Assembly: GCA_009693785.1 (NCBI GenBank)
Contig: SHWP01000005.1
Location: 38,797-102,796 of the forward strand
Length of the DNA: 64,000 bases
Origin: Rhodospirillaceae bacterium
GTDB taxonomy: Bacteria > Pseudomonadota > Alphaproteobacteria > Rhodospirillales > Rhodospirillaceae
Direction of reading: 5' to 3'
Shown here: positions 49,587-57,741 of the stretch, piece by piece
Layout: each line of letters opens with the position of its first letter
Position numbering within the stretch: position 1 is the first letter of the stretch
Notes under the pieces: generated by a model
Told to the model about the DNA's origin: nothing
The model's input: only the letters and a program-made list of their open reading frames with translations
The model's database searches: none
Made by a program: the position numbers and the translations under genes

Positions 49587-50175
49587 GGCGCTTCACTGGA
49601 CGGTTGTCATTGGAATTGTCGTCATCTCCTTCGTGTTGCATGTCCTCATCAGAACCATCGCCATCATCAAACAAACCTGGCAGCGGCACGACCCGGACAA
49701 ACCCTTCCTTCATATTCACCTCGGCAATGGCCGCGTTCGAAAACGGCACCATCGTCGATTCTGTTTTTCCATCGCCCACTTCGAGGATGTCGCCACCACC
49801 GAAGTTCAGTACCGCAATCACCTTGCCCTTCGCTTCGCCGGTCGTCAGTTCTACCGCCAACCCAACCAAGTCGGTGTGGTAGTAAGATCCCGCCCCCGGA
49901 TCTGGTAGCTTGGCGCGATCAACAAAGAGCTTCAGGCCCTTGAGCGCCTCCGCCGCGTTGCGATCGCTCACGCCCGTCAACTTGGCGGTGACCGCGCCGC
50001 GTGCTGCACCAACAACCTTCAGCGTCCATCGCTTCGCCCCGTCTTCGCTTTCGACCGGACCATACGCGCCCACATCGGCGGGGTTCTCGGTAAAGTTCTT
50101 GATGCGAACCTCACCAGCGATCCCCTTGGCCCCAACGATCACGCCAACACAGATACGGTTGGAGCGAACGGTCAT
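49579..50175 (-). CDS. rimM: Ribosome maturation factor RimM
   Basis: Helps late 30S head assembly by binding S19. 198 residues: a RimM N-terminal barrel (about 9-95, beginning [19 protein letters not shown]) and a PRC-like barrel (about 100-170, with [12 protein letters not shown] and VPF near 145). A charged tail ([17 protein letters not shown] and [12 protein letters not shown]) follows, longer than in E. coli and probably unstructured. It lies 26 bases after rpsP. Confidence 0.96.
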   Translation of the reverse strand: MTVRSNRICVGVIVGAKGIAGEVRIKNFTENPADVGAYGPVESEDGAKRWTLKVVGAARGAVTAKLTGVSDRNAAEALKGLKLFVDRAKLPDPGAGSYYHTDLVGLAVELTTGEAKGKVIAVLNFGGGDILEVGDGKTESTMVPFSNAAIAEVNMKEGFVRVVPLPGLFDDGDGSDEDMQHEGDDDNSNDNRPVKRRG

Positions 50176-50201
50176 GGCGAACGCTCAACACCGTTCAGTG
50201 T

Positions 50202-50570
50202 TTAGCCTGCCGCCGGGGTTTCAGCCGCCTTGGCGGCCGCATCGGCAGCAGCCTTCAAGCGTTCTTGGGCCTTGGCCTTGGGCTTGTCTTTCTTGGTTTG
50301 CGGACGGTACTTCGGTGCTTCCATCACGCCGGCTTTCGCCAGAAATTTCTGCACGCGATCCGACGGCAGGGCGCCTACGTCCATCCAATGCTTGATGCGC
50401 TCAAGTTTGAGCACGACGCGGTCCTTGTGATCGCGCGGCAGCAGCGGGTTGTAGGTGCCAAGGCGTTCCAAATAACGCCCATCACGCGGCGAGCGTGAGT
50501 CAGCAACGACGATACGGAAAAACGCCTGGTTAGTGGTGCCGGCCCGCGACATTCTGATCTTAAGTCCCAT
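50202..50570 (-). CDS. rpsP: 30S ribosomal protein S16
   Basis: Small-subunit protein, 122 residues. KIRMSRAGTTNQAFFRIVVA at 4-23, PRDGRYLERLGTYNP and ERIKHWMDVGALPSDRVQKF are the S16 sequence. An Ala/Lys-rich extension of about 30 residues (KAKAQERLKAAADAAAK...) is common in alphaproteobacteria. First gene of the rpsP-rimM-trmD-rplS unit, ffh being upstream. Confidence 0.98.
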   Translation of the reverse strand: MGLKIRMSRAGTTNQAFFRIVVADSRSPRDGRYLERLGTYNPLLPRDHKDRVVLKLERIKHWMDVGALPSDRVQKFLAKAGVMEAPKYRPQTKKDKPKAKAQERLKAAADAAAKAAETPAAG

Positions 50571-50619
50571 GCGAGATGATTCTCCTGTTGTCTCGATGTT
50601 GAAATTAAATTCTTAAAAC

Positions 50620-52035
50620 CTACCGGCGGCCAAATGGCGGGCCGCCTGGCCCTCTCATTCCGGGCATCATGCCCGGCATTCCTTTGCCCATCGCGCCACC
50701 CATCATCGAACCGAGTGCGCCCATGCCGCCCATTTTCTTGATCCGCTTCATCATGGTGGACATGTCTTGGTGCTGCTTGAGCAATTTGTTGACGTCGGCA
50801 ACCGTCATACCCGAACCGCTCGCGATGCGTTGCTTGCGCGAGGCCTTGATGAGGTCGGGATTGCGGCGCTCCTTGGGCGTCATCGATAGAATAATGGCCT
50901 CTTGGCGCTTGACGGATTTATCGTCGATCTTGGACGAGGCGATTTGTTTGGCGGCAGCACCAAGGCCCGGGATCATGCCCATGAGGCCCTTGAGGTCGCC
51001 CATCTTTTGCACTTGGCGAATTTGCGAGAGCATGTCGTTAAAATCGAACTTGCCGTCCATCATGCGTACGGCAAGTTTTTCAGCGTCTTCTTGTTTGATG
51101 GATTCGGTGGCGCGTTCCACCAAGCTGACCACATCACCCATGCCGAGAATGCGCCCCGCAATGCGGCTGGGCTGAAACACATCAAGCGCGTCGACTTTTT
51201 CGCCTAGGCCAATGTACTTGATGGGCTGGCCGGTAATGGCGCGCATCGACAAGGCCGCTCCACCACGCGCATCGGAATCAGCGCGGGTGAGCACGATGCC
51301 AGTTAAACCAACCGTGTCGTGGAATGCCTTGGCTGTTATCACCGAGTCTTGCCCGATCATGGCGTCGGTGACGAGCAACGTTTCATGCGGCTTGATCAGA
51401 TCGCGCAGAGCCGCCACTTCGCTCATCATCTCATCATCAACAGTCGTGCGCCCGGCAGTATCAAACATCACCACGTCGAAGCCGCCCAACTTCGCTTCGC
51501 TCAATCCGCGCTTGGCGATGTCGATGGGTTTTTGATCGACGATGATCGGCAACGACACCACATCGACTTGGCGGCCAAGAATCGCAAGCTGCTCTTGGGC
51601 GGCAGGGCGGTAAGTATCAAGCGAGACCATCAGCACGCGTTTGCGGTCTTTGGTTTGCAGGCGGTTGGCGATTTTCGCCGTGGTTGTGGTTTTGCCCGAG
51701 CCTTGCAGGCCCACCATCAACACCGGCACGGGCGGTTGAGCGCCAAAGTCGATGCCGCCCGAAACATTCTCGCCACCCAGCATGCTCACCAACGCGTCGT
51801 GAACGATCTTCACGACCATTTGGCCGGGCGTGATGGATTTGATGACTTTTTCGCCGACCGCTTCGGCCGAAACTTTGTCGATGAAGTCCTTGACCACCGG
51901 CAACGCGACGTCGGCTTCCAGCAACGCCACGCGCACTTCGCGCATGGCCGCGGTCACGTCGGACTCGGTCAAAGCGCCGCGACGCGTCAGCCGCGTCAGC
52001 ACTCCACCCAGACGATCTGCCAAACTATCGAACAT
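50620..52035 (-). CDS. ffh: Signal recognition particle protein Ffh
   Basis: GTPase that binds signal peptides of nascent chains and hands ribosomes to FtsY. 471 residues from ATG 52035 (MFDSLADRLGG, the usual Ffh start); a GTG at 52065 would add ten. NG-domain motifs are GLQGSGKTTTTAK near 109-121, DTAGRT, and TRADSDARGG. The M domain ends in a Met/Gly-rich stretch (KMGGMGALGSMMGGAMGKG, MPGMMPGMRG) that binds signal peptides. Close to ftsY on the other strand. Confidence 0.96.
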   Translation of the reverse strand: MFDSLADRLGGVLTRLTRRGALTESDVTAAMREVRVALLEADVALPVVKDFIDKVSAEAVGEKVIKSITPGQMVVKIVHDALVSMLGGENVSGGIDFGAQPPVPVLMVGLQGSGKTTTTAKIANRLQTKDRKRVLMVSLDTYRPAAQEQLAILGRQVDVVSLPIIVDQKPIDIAKRGLSEAKLGGFDVVMFDTAGRTTVDDEMMSEVAALRDLIKPHETLLVTDAMIGQDSVITAKAFHDTVGLTGIVLTRADSDARGGAALSMRAITGQPIKYIGLGEKVDALDVFQPSRIAGRILGMGDVVSLVERATESIKQEDAEKLAVRMMDGKFDFNDMLSQIRQVQKMGDLKGLMGMIPGLGAAAKQIASSKIDDKSVKRQEAIILSMTPKERRNPDLIKASRKQRIASGSGMTVADVNKLLKQHQDMSTMMKRIKKMGGMGALGSMMGGAMGKGMPGMMPGMRGPGGPPFGRR

Positions 52036-52473
52036 CGACGCTCTGTTGTTGGTCGCATTCGCCACGCCAAGTGGAAGACCACCTCTCGGGCGAGTGCTCC
52101 GTTAAAACCTTTTCCGCCAAACGCAAACGACGCCAGTGCGCGACACTCGCGGACTGGCGGGCCCCCTCGGGAGCGGATATGCCCGAAGATTCAGTGATCT
52201 CAACGCCTTAGCTAGACATCACTGCCCAGCAAAAGGCTGGCGTGTGTACGCCCCAGGGCCAACAGCGTCAAGGCAAGCCCAGTCTTGACTAGGCCAGACC
52301 TTAAATCGGCCTATTGATAATATCAGTTTTAAATAAACTAAATATATTAATATCAATAGATTATAGCGTATTCCTGCCCACAATATTGGCGTAAGTCTGG
52401 GGCTTATCGGTTAGGCCCCCGCTAGGACTTGGCTTGCTAGACAGGCCCCCACCCCCCACCTATAACCCGCGCC
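52036..52473. other. Gap between ffh and dapF with an AT-rich inverted repeat
   Basis: No gene is visible. CTATTGATA (52311-52319) and TATCAATAG (52351-52359) form a nine-base inverted repeat around a 31-base A/T centre, in contrast to the GC-rich surroundings. It may hold the divergent ffh and dapF promoters or a binding site. Stretches of C and short CCC runs occur near 52440-52465. I see no terminator or RNA gene. Confidence 0.5.
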
Positions 52474-53346
52474 ATGACCACCGCCTCGCCCTCGAGTCGC
52501 GCGCTCCAGCCGCGCGAGCTTCCATTCCGGAAGATGCATGGGATCGGGAATGATTTTGTTGTTCTCGATGCGCGCAACCGCGCCTTGGATCTCACCACCA
52601 AGGCAGCACGCACCCTGGCCGACCGCCGCTGGGGCGTGGGCTGTGACGAAATTTTGATTATCGAAAAGCCCCGCAATGGCGGCGATGCCTTCATGGGCGT
52701 GCGCAACGCCGATGGGTCCGTGGCCGAGCAATGCGGCAACGGCGTGCGTTGCGTTGCCGATGTGCTGATGGCCGAAACTGGCAAGAGCAAGCTTGTGCTG
52801 GAAACTTTGGGCGGCCCGGTGATTGCCACGCGTGCCGCAAATGGTCATGTGTCCATCGACATGGGCCCTGCCCGTCTCGATTGGCGCGACATTCCCTTGG
52901 CCGAGGCCCGCGATACGCTGCACTTAGGCATTGCCGAAGGGCCTTTGAGCGATCCGGTTGGCGTCAGCATGGGCAACCCCCATGCAGTGTTTTTCGTGGC
53001 CGATGTTAATGCCGTCGATCTCAAGACGTTTGGCCCGAAGCTTGAGCACCATGCTTTGTTTCCGCAGCGCGCGAATATCGAAGTGGTGCAAGTGCACTCG
53101 CGCACGCATTTACGCATGCGGGTGTGGGAACGTGGTTCAGGCATTACCCAAGCGTGCGGCACGGGTGCTTGTGCCAGTGTGGTAGCAGCAGCACGGCGCG
53201 GCTTGAGCGAGCGCGCCGTGACCATCACACTGGATGGCGGAGATTTACAAATCGCCTGGCTCGACAAGGGCCATGTCATGATGACGGGGCCCGTGGCCTA
53301 CGCCTTCGACGGTGTGTGGACGCTCTCCGAAGCTGGGCCGCCATGA
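52474..53346 (+). CDS. dapF: Diaminopimelate epimerase
   Basis: Converts LL- to meso-diaminopimelate for lysine and peptidoglycan. 290 residues. Catalytic cysteines C87 (EQCGNGVRCVAD) and C228 (ACGTGACASVV) are in the two mirror domains; MHGIGNDFVVLD at 21-32 is the N-terminal signature. The stop overlaps the mtaB start by four bases (ATGA). Confidence 0.97.
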   Translation: MTTASPSSRALQPRELPFRKMHGIGNDFVVLDARNRALDLTTKAARTLADRRWGVGCDEILIIEKPRNGGDAFMGVRNADGSVAEQCGNGVRCVADVLMAETGKSKLVLETLGGPVIATRAANGHVSIDMGPARLDWRDIPLAEARDTLHLGIAEGPLSDPVGVSMGNPHAVFFVADVNAVDLKTFGPKLEHHALFPQRANIEVVQVHSRTHLRMRVWERGSGITQACGTGACASVVAAARRGLSERAVTITLDGGDLQIAWLDKGHVMMTGPVAYAFDGVWTLSEAGPP

Positions 53347-54602
53347 ACGCCATCACCAAGCCTGTTGAGGTGGTCAATTTCGGCTGCCGCCTCAATGCCT
53401 ACGAGTCCGTGGTCATGCACGAGCATGCAACAGCGGCGGGCTTGAGCAACACCATCATCGTCAACACCTGTGCCGTCACCAAAGAAGCCGAACGCCAAAG
53501 CCAGCAAGCCATACGGCGCATAAAGCGCGAAAACCCAAGTGCCGCGATTATCGCCACGGGTTGCGCAGCACAACTAGCACCCGAAAAATATTCTGCCATG
53601 CCGGAAGTTACGCGCGTCATTGGCAACGAACACAAGATGAAGCGCGAGAGCTTTTTACCTGAGAACACCGCGCCAGTGTTGATCAGCGACATTATGGCTG
53701 TACGTGAAACTTCGGAGCACTTGGTCGAGGGCTTTGATGGCCGCACGCGGGCCTTCGTGCAAGTTCAGCAGGGCTGCGACCACCGCTGCACGTTCTGCAT
53801 CATCCCTTTCGCGCGTGGTAATAACCGCAGCGTGCCCATGGGCCGCATTGTCGAAGAAGTGCGCGCCCTCGTGGCCAAGGGCTTCAAAGAAGTCGTGATC
53901 ACCGGGGTCGATATCACCGGTTATGGCGGCGACCTGCCGGGATCGCCAACGCTGGGCCAAATGCTGCGCCGCTTGTTGATGGCAGTGCCCGAATTGCCAC
54001 GCTTGCGCTTGTCATCTATCGACCCGGCCGAACTGGATGATGATTTGTTGAATGTGATTGCCGATCAGCCGCGCGTGATGCCCCACATTCACATTTCGGC
54101 ACAGTCGGGCGATGACATGATCTTGAAGCGCATGAAGCGCCGTCACTCACGCGCCGATATTATTGCGGTTTGCGACAAGGTTCGTGAGGCAAGGCCCGAC
54201 GCCGTGTTTGGCGCGGATATCATCGGCGGTTTTCCGACCGAGACCGAAGAGATGTTTGAAAACTCACTGGCCTTGGTCGAAGAGTGTGGCCTGACGCATT
54301 TACATGTTTTCCCCTACTCCATCCGGCCCGGCACGCCTGCGGCCAAAATGCCGCAAGTGAATGGCGCAGCGATCAAAGCCCGCGCGGCGCGTTTGCGCGA
54401 TGCGGGTAAGGCCGCCATGGCCGCCTATCTGCGCGGGCGGGTCGGCACTCAGGCCAAGGTGTTGTTGGAACGCGACGGCCAAGGCCAGTGCGAGCACTAT
54501 GTGCCCGTAGCCGTAGCGGAAGGCGCGCCAGGCGAATTGATCGACGTGCGCATCACCGGTGCCACGGAAAGCACGCTTACTGGCGAACGCCTGTCCGCAT
54601 GA
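53343..54602 (+). CDS. mtaB: tRNA t6A37 methylthiotransferase MtaB
   Basis: Radical-SAM enzyme that adds a methylthio group to t6A at position 37 of tRNAs. 419 residues from ATG 53343. The N-terminal cluster uses C15, C43 and C74 (FGCRLNA, VNTCAVT, TGCAAQ) and the radical SAM cluster C145, C149 and C152 (CDHRCTFC). A C-terminal TRAM-like strand region ends the protein. It overlaps both dapF and ftsY by ATGA, a coupled trio. Confidence 0.94.
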   Translation: MNAITKPVEVVNFGCRLNAYESVVMHEHATAAGLSNTIIVNTCAVTKEAERQSQQAIRRIKRENPSAAIIATGCAAQLAPEKYSAMPEVTRVIGNEHKMKRESFLPENTAPVLISDIMAVRETSEHLVEGFDGRTRAFVQVQQGCDHRCTFCIIPFARGNNRSVPMGRIVEEVRALVAKGFKEVVITGVDITGYGGDLPGSPTLGQMLRRLLMAVPELPRLRLSSIDPAELDDDLLNVIADQPRVMPHIHISAQSGDDMILKRMKRRHSRADIIAVCDKVREARPDAVFGADIIGGFPTETEEMFENSLALVEECGLTHLHVFPYSIRPGTPAAKMPQVNGAAIKARAARLRDAGKAAMAAYLRGRVGTQAKVLLERDGQGQCEHYVPVAVAEGAPGELIDVRITGATESTLTGERLSA

Positions 54603-55543
54603 ACGACATCACCGACGCACCCAAGACGGGCTGGTTTGCCCGCCTCAAGGCCGGGCTTGCGCGTTCGTCCTCGCGGCTTGCCACGGGCATTGGCGAGTTG
54701 TTCACCAAGAAAAAGCTCGACGATGAAACGTTGGAACAACTGGAAGAACTACTGATCGGTGCCGACATCGGCTCGGCCACGGCGGCACGCCTGGTTCAAG
54801 ATTTGGCCAAGGCCCGTTTTGGGAAAGAGGTAAGTAGCGACGAAGTCCGCTCGGCCTTTGCCGCCGACATCGCCAAAGTGCTGGAGCCCGTGGCGCGGCC
54901 GTTGTCGATTGACCGGACACACAAGCCCTTCGTGATTCTCATGGTGGGCGTGAATGGCGCGGGCAAGACCACCACCATCGGTAAGTTGGCCCAGTTCTAT
55001 AAAGATCAACAGCTGTCGGCGACACTTGCGGCGGGCGATACCTTCCGCGCGGCCGCCGTGGAGCAACTGAAAGTGTGGGGCAGCCGTGCCGGTGCAACGG
55101 TGGTTGCCCGTGACGCGGGTTCCGATGCCGCGAGCCTCGCCTTCGAAGCCTTCATGGAAACGCGCAAACGCGGAGATGACATTCTGATGATCGACACGGC
55201 AGGCAGGCTGCACAACAAAGAAAACCTGATGAACGAACTGCAAAAGGTGGTTCGCGTCATCAAGAAAGTCGACGAGACCGCGCCCCATGCCACGTTGCTA
55301 GTCTTAGATGCCACCATTGGCCAAAACGCCCACGCCCAGGTGGAAACGTTCAAGTCCATGGTGGGCGTCACGGGCCTGGTGCTGACCAAGCTCGACGGCA
55401 CCGCCAAGGGCGGCGTGATCGTGGCCTTGGCCGAAAAATTCGGCCTGCCGATTCACTTCATCGGCGTTGGCGAAAGCGCACAAGACCTGCGTCCCTTCAC
55501 CTCACACAGCTTTGCGCGCAGCCTAATGGGCTTAGAGCCATAG
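54599..55543 (+). CDS. ftsY: SRP receptor GTPase FtsY
   Basis: Membrane-associated receptor that docks Ffh-ribosome complexes. 314 residues, the short form without the acidic A domain, as in many alphaproteobacteria. NG motifs: GVNGAGKTTTIGK at 117-129, RAAAVEQLK, DTAGR near 200 and TKLDGTAKGG near 262-271. The start is set by the ATGA overlap with mtaB. Frames starting earlier (54488) are shadows. Confidence 0.96.
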   Translation: MNDITDAPKTGWFARLKAGLARSSSRLATGIGELFTKKKLDDETLEQLEELLIGADIGSATAARLVQDLAKARFGKEVSSDEVRSAFAADIAKVLEPVARPLSIDRTHKPFVILMVGVNGAGKTTTIGKLAQFYKDQQLSATLAAGDTFRAAAVEQLKVWGSRAGATVVARDAGSDAASLAFEAFMETRKRGDDILMIDTAGRLHNKENLMNELQKVVRVIKKVDETAPHATLLVLDATIGQNAHAQVETFKSMVGVTGLVLTKLDGTAKGGVIVALAEKFGLPIHFIGVGESAQDLRPFTSHSFARSLMGLEP

Positions 55544-55593
55544 AGCGATCTGCGTAATTTTAGAATCGTATGGCTCGCTCTACCTATTTATTG

Positions 55594-55643
55594 GCGCATC
55601 GTTTTTGCCGAAAACCGGAAGCCCACTTTTCGGCACGATGCGC
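55594..55643. repeat. RIME-like double palindrome
   Basis: GCGCATCGT (55594-55602) pairs with ACGATGCGC (55635-55643); inside, GCCGAAAA pairs with TTTTCGGC. The outer right arm abuts the stop codon of the CpeT-like gene. The sequence closely resembles intergenic mosaic palindromes I know from Rhizobiales (RIME-type), so it may be a member or relative. It also lies after ftsY and could terminate both genes. Confidence 0.65.
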
Positions 55644-56695
55644 TAAAGCTTTGGGTTCGGCTTGGCTGCTTCCTTGAGCACACAATAGGCCTGCATATAG
55701 AGCAGGTTGATGCCGAGCCGCACGGCATCGGCCTCGGCCCAAGAGTACATGATGTGGCGGCGCTCCTGGCCCTTCCAGCGTTCGTCCAAGTAAAACGAAA
55801 ACACGTCGTTCGTGAACGCTGTCTTGGAGTTGTTCAAGGCCCAATCGACATTGCGAATGTGCAAACCCACTTCGCGGTCGGGGTGCTGCTTGGTGGGCAC
55901 CGGTAGCCAGGCCGTGCCGCCCTGATCCATGATGCTGAGGTTGGTAAAGCGCTTCGCCTCAGGCCCCTCGCCCAAAGTCAGCGAGCAGGTGAACCAGCGC
56001 GCGCGGTTGAGTTTGCGCAACACCATCGGCTCATCGTTGACTTGTTTGTCATCGCTGAGGCGGCGAATGACATCGCCGCGCCACAGCGACTTCTCGCCCA
56101 ACATGATTTGATAGTTGGCGTAAACTTGCTCGCCTTTTTCCTCATTGATGCACGACTTGGGTTTCATTTTTCCGTGAAAGCCCTCGACGATTCGTGTGAA
56201 ATAAAGGTTGCAGCTTTCCTTGAATCCCAATTTTTCCCGGGTCAGGCCATTGAGTTTTGTGAGATCGTCGTGCGCATTCAAGAACGGCGCGCGGTCAAGG
56301 CCGTTGAAGTAATAGCTTTCCATGCGAATCGCATTCTCGGCCTCGTCGACATAGAAGCTATAAATGCGAGGGGTTTGCTTGGTGGAGTCATCCTCAAACC
56401 AATCCTGCACATAAAACGCGTGCGGCCCGAAGCGTTCGTCATGAATTTTGCGGACTTCGGTGTGCGTATGGCGATGGCGTTCGGCGGTTGGAACGTTAAG
56501 TCTGTTGTTAAAATACATTTGCTCGAAATTATCGTAAGTGCCAGGCATCAGGGCATCAATCACCATGATGTCGCGCTGCAATGGCGACTGATCATTTGAC
56601 CAGCCAGGCTTGCGCGGCGCCGGCACCTGTTGTGACTGCGATGGCAAAGCCACCAGTACGCCAATAGCGAATACGATTGAGCCCCAAATCTGCAT
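55643..56695 (-). CDS. CpeT/CpcT-like secreted protein
   Basis: 350 residues from ATG 56695, with GGGAGG upstream. Signal peptide of about 22 residues (ALPSQSQ). MPGTYDNFEQMYFN around 49-62, then HRHTHTEVRKI and HAFYVQDWFEDD, then IRMESYYFNGLDRAP near 129-143 follow the CpcT/CpeT fold, in which cyanobacterial members attach bilins to phycobiliproteins. A phototrophic role is not indicated by anything here; non-phototrophic relatives have unknown functions. The C-terminal region has no known motif. Confidence 0.66.
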   Translation of the reverse strand: MQIWGSIVFAIGVLVALPSQSQQVPAPRKPGWSNDQSPLQRDIMVIDALMPGTYDNFEQMYFNNRLNVPTAERHRHTHTEVRKIHDERFGPHAFYVQDWFEDDSTKQTPRIYSFYVDEAENAIRMESYYFNGLDRAPFLNAHDDLTKLNGLTREKLGFKESCNLYFTRIVEGFHGKMKPKSCINEEKGEQVYANYQIMLGEKSLWRGDVIRRLSDDKQVNDEPMVLRKLNRARWFTCSLTLGEGPEAKRFTNLSIMDQGGTAWLPVPTKQHPDREVGLHIRNVDWALNNSKTAFTNDVFSFYLDERWKGQERRHIMYSWAEADAVRLGINLLYMQAYCVLKEAAKPNPKL

Positions 56696-56717
56696 ATGTC
56701 CCTCCCGAGATGTGTGA

Positions 56718-57428
56718 TCAGCCAATCTTAAGCGAATCAAGCCATTCGTCGAAGCATAAACGGCCTTGTTTTTCGAGGGTTGCGCCATAGCGTTTTGTAT
56801 CGGCGCGCAAAGGCTTCACATGCACCCCGGGCGTGGTGGCGATTTCAACCGCATGGCCGATCAGCCAGTTTTCGAGGTCGCGGGCGCGTACTTCGGGATG
56901 GCATTGAAAGGCCAGCACGACATCATTCCAAATAAATGCTTGGTGGGCACAAGACTCCGTAGAGGCCAACAGCACCGCATCGTCGGGCAAGCCGAAGGTG
57001 TCGCCGTGCCAATGGAACATGAAGGTTTTCTCGGGCGCGAACCAACGGCACGGCGAGGTATACCCAGCGCCCGAAAGCTGTAGGGGGCCCCAGCCCACCT
57101 CCTTAGCGGTGGCAGGATAAACCTTGGCCCCGAGTGCTGCCGCTACCATTTGCGCGCCTAGACACAAGCCTAGTGTTGGTTTGCGCGCGGCCATGCGCTG
57201 CTCAAGAAATTTGAGTTCGTGATCGATGAGGGGATACAGGGCGTTGTCATACACCGCGATGGGCCCGCCCAGGACCACCACTAAATCATTGGCCAACGGA
57301 TCGAGCGCCGCCCAGTCGGCAGTACCCGCCTCGATATAACGAGTGGCCCAGCCGCGCGCTTGAAAGATATCGGTCAGAATACCGAGGTCTTCGAAGGCGA
57401 CACGCCGTATGGCGGTAACGGTTGGCAC
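56718..57428 (-). CDS. Class I glutamine amidotransferase
   Basis: 236 residues. The triad nucleophile is the Cys in LGLCLGAQM near 87-95, and a His and Glu in AFQCHPEVRARDLE near 172-185. No synthetase domain is attached, so it is of the free-standing GuaA-like family with unassigned acceptor. GGPIAVYDN near 54-62 marks the oxyanion side. Located between CpeT-like and a small gene upstream of it, the stop 22 bases from the CpeT-like start. Confidence 0.88.
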   Translation of the reverse strand: MPTVTAIRRVAFEDLGILTDIFQARGWATRYIEAGTADWAALDPLANDLVVVLGGPIAVYDNALYPLIDHELKFLEQRMAARKPTLGLCLGAQMVAAALGAKVYPATAKEVGWGPLQLSGAGYTSPCRWFAPEKTFMFHWHGDTFGLPDDAVLLASTESCAHQAFIWNDVVLAFQCHPEVRARDLENWLIGHAVEIATTPGVHVKPLRADTKRYGATLEKQGRLCFDEWLDSLKIG

Positions 57429-57441
57429 GCCGCCATCGCGA

Positions 57442-57654
57442 TTAGACTGAAATGTTCAGATTACGCCCGCGATTGGGTTCGACTGGCAAGGTGCTGGTAT
57501 TGAGATCGCGCGAATTTTGCGCCTGATCGCTAATTTCCCCGACCGCTTGGCGCACACGGTGCTGCTCGGAGGCTTGAGCAGAGTTGCCAAGCTTGTTGAG
57601 CAGCTCGCCACGCTGGGCCGTGAGCGCGGATTCAATATTGGGCTCAATCGCCAT
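57442..57654 (-). CDS. 70-residue protein of unknown function
   Basis: The start ATG 57654 has AAGGAAGG eight bases upstream, a good ribosome binding site. The product begins MAIEPNIESALTAQRGELLN with a helix of about 25 residues and ends NRGRNLNISV; it contains many Gln and Asn residues and no cysteine. No family is recognised. Codon use is similar to the neighbours. It lies 13 bases before the glutamine amidotransferase start, on the same strand, and probably shares its transcript. An overlapping 84-codon frame at 57456 is a shadow. Confidence 0.55.
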   Translation of the reverse strand: MAIEPNIESALTAQRGELLNKLGNSAQASEQHRVRQAVGEISDQAQNSRDLNTSTLPVEPNRGRNLNISV

Positions 57655-57741
57655 CGGTCAGCCTTCCTTATAACCAGCTTGATTTTGCCCACCAAAAAGG
57701 CATCACGCAACCAAGACGGGCGACAAAAATCCTCAACAATA

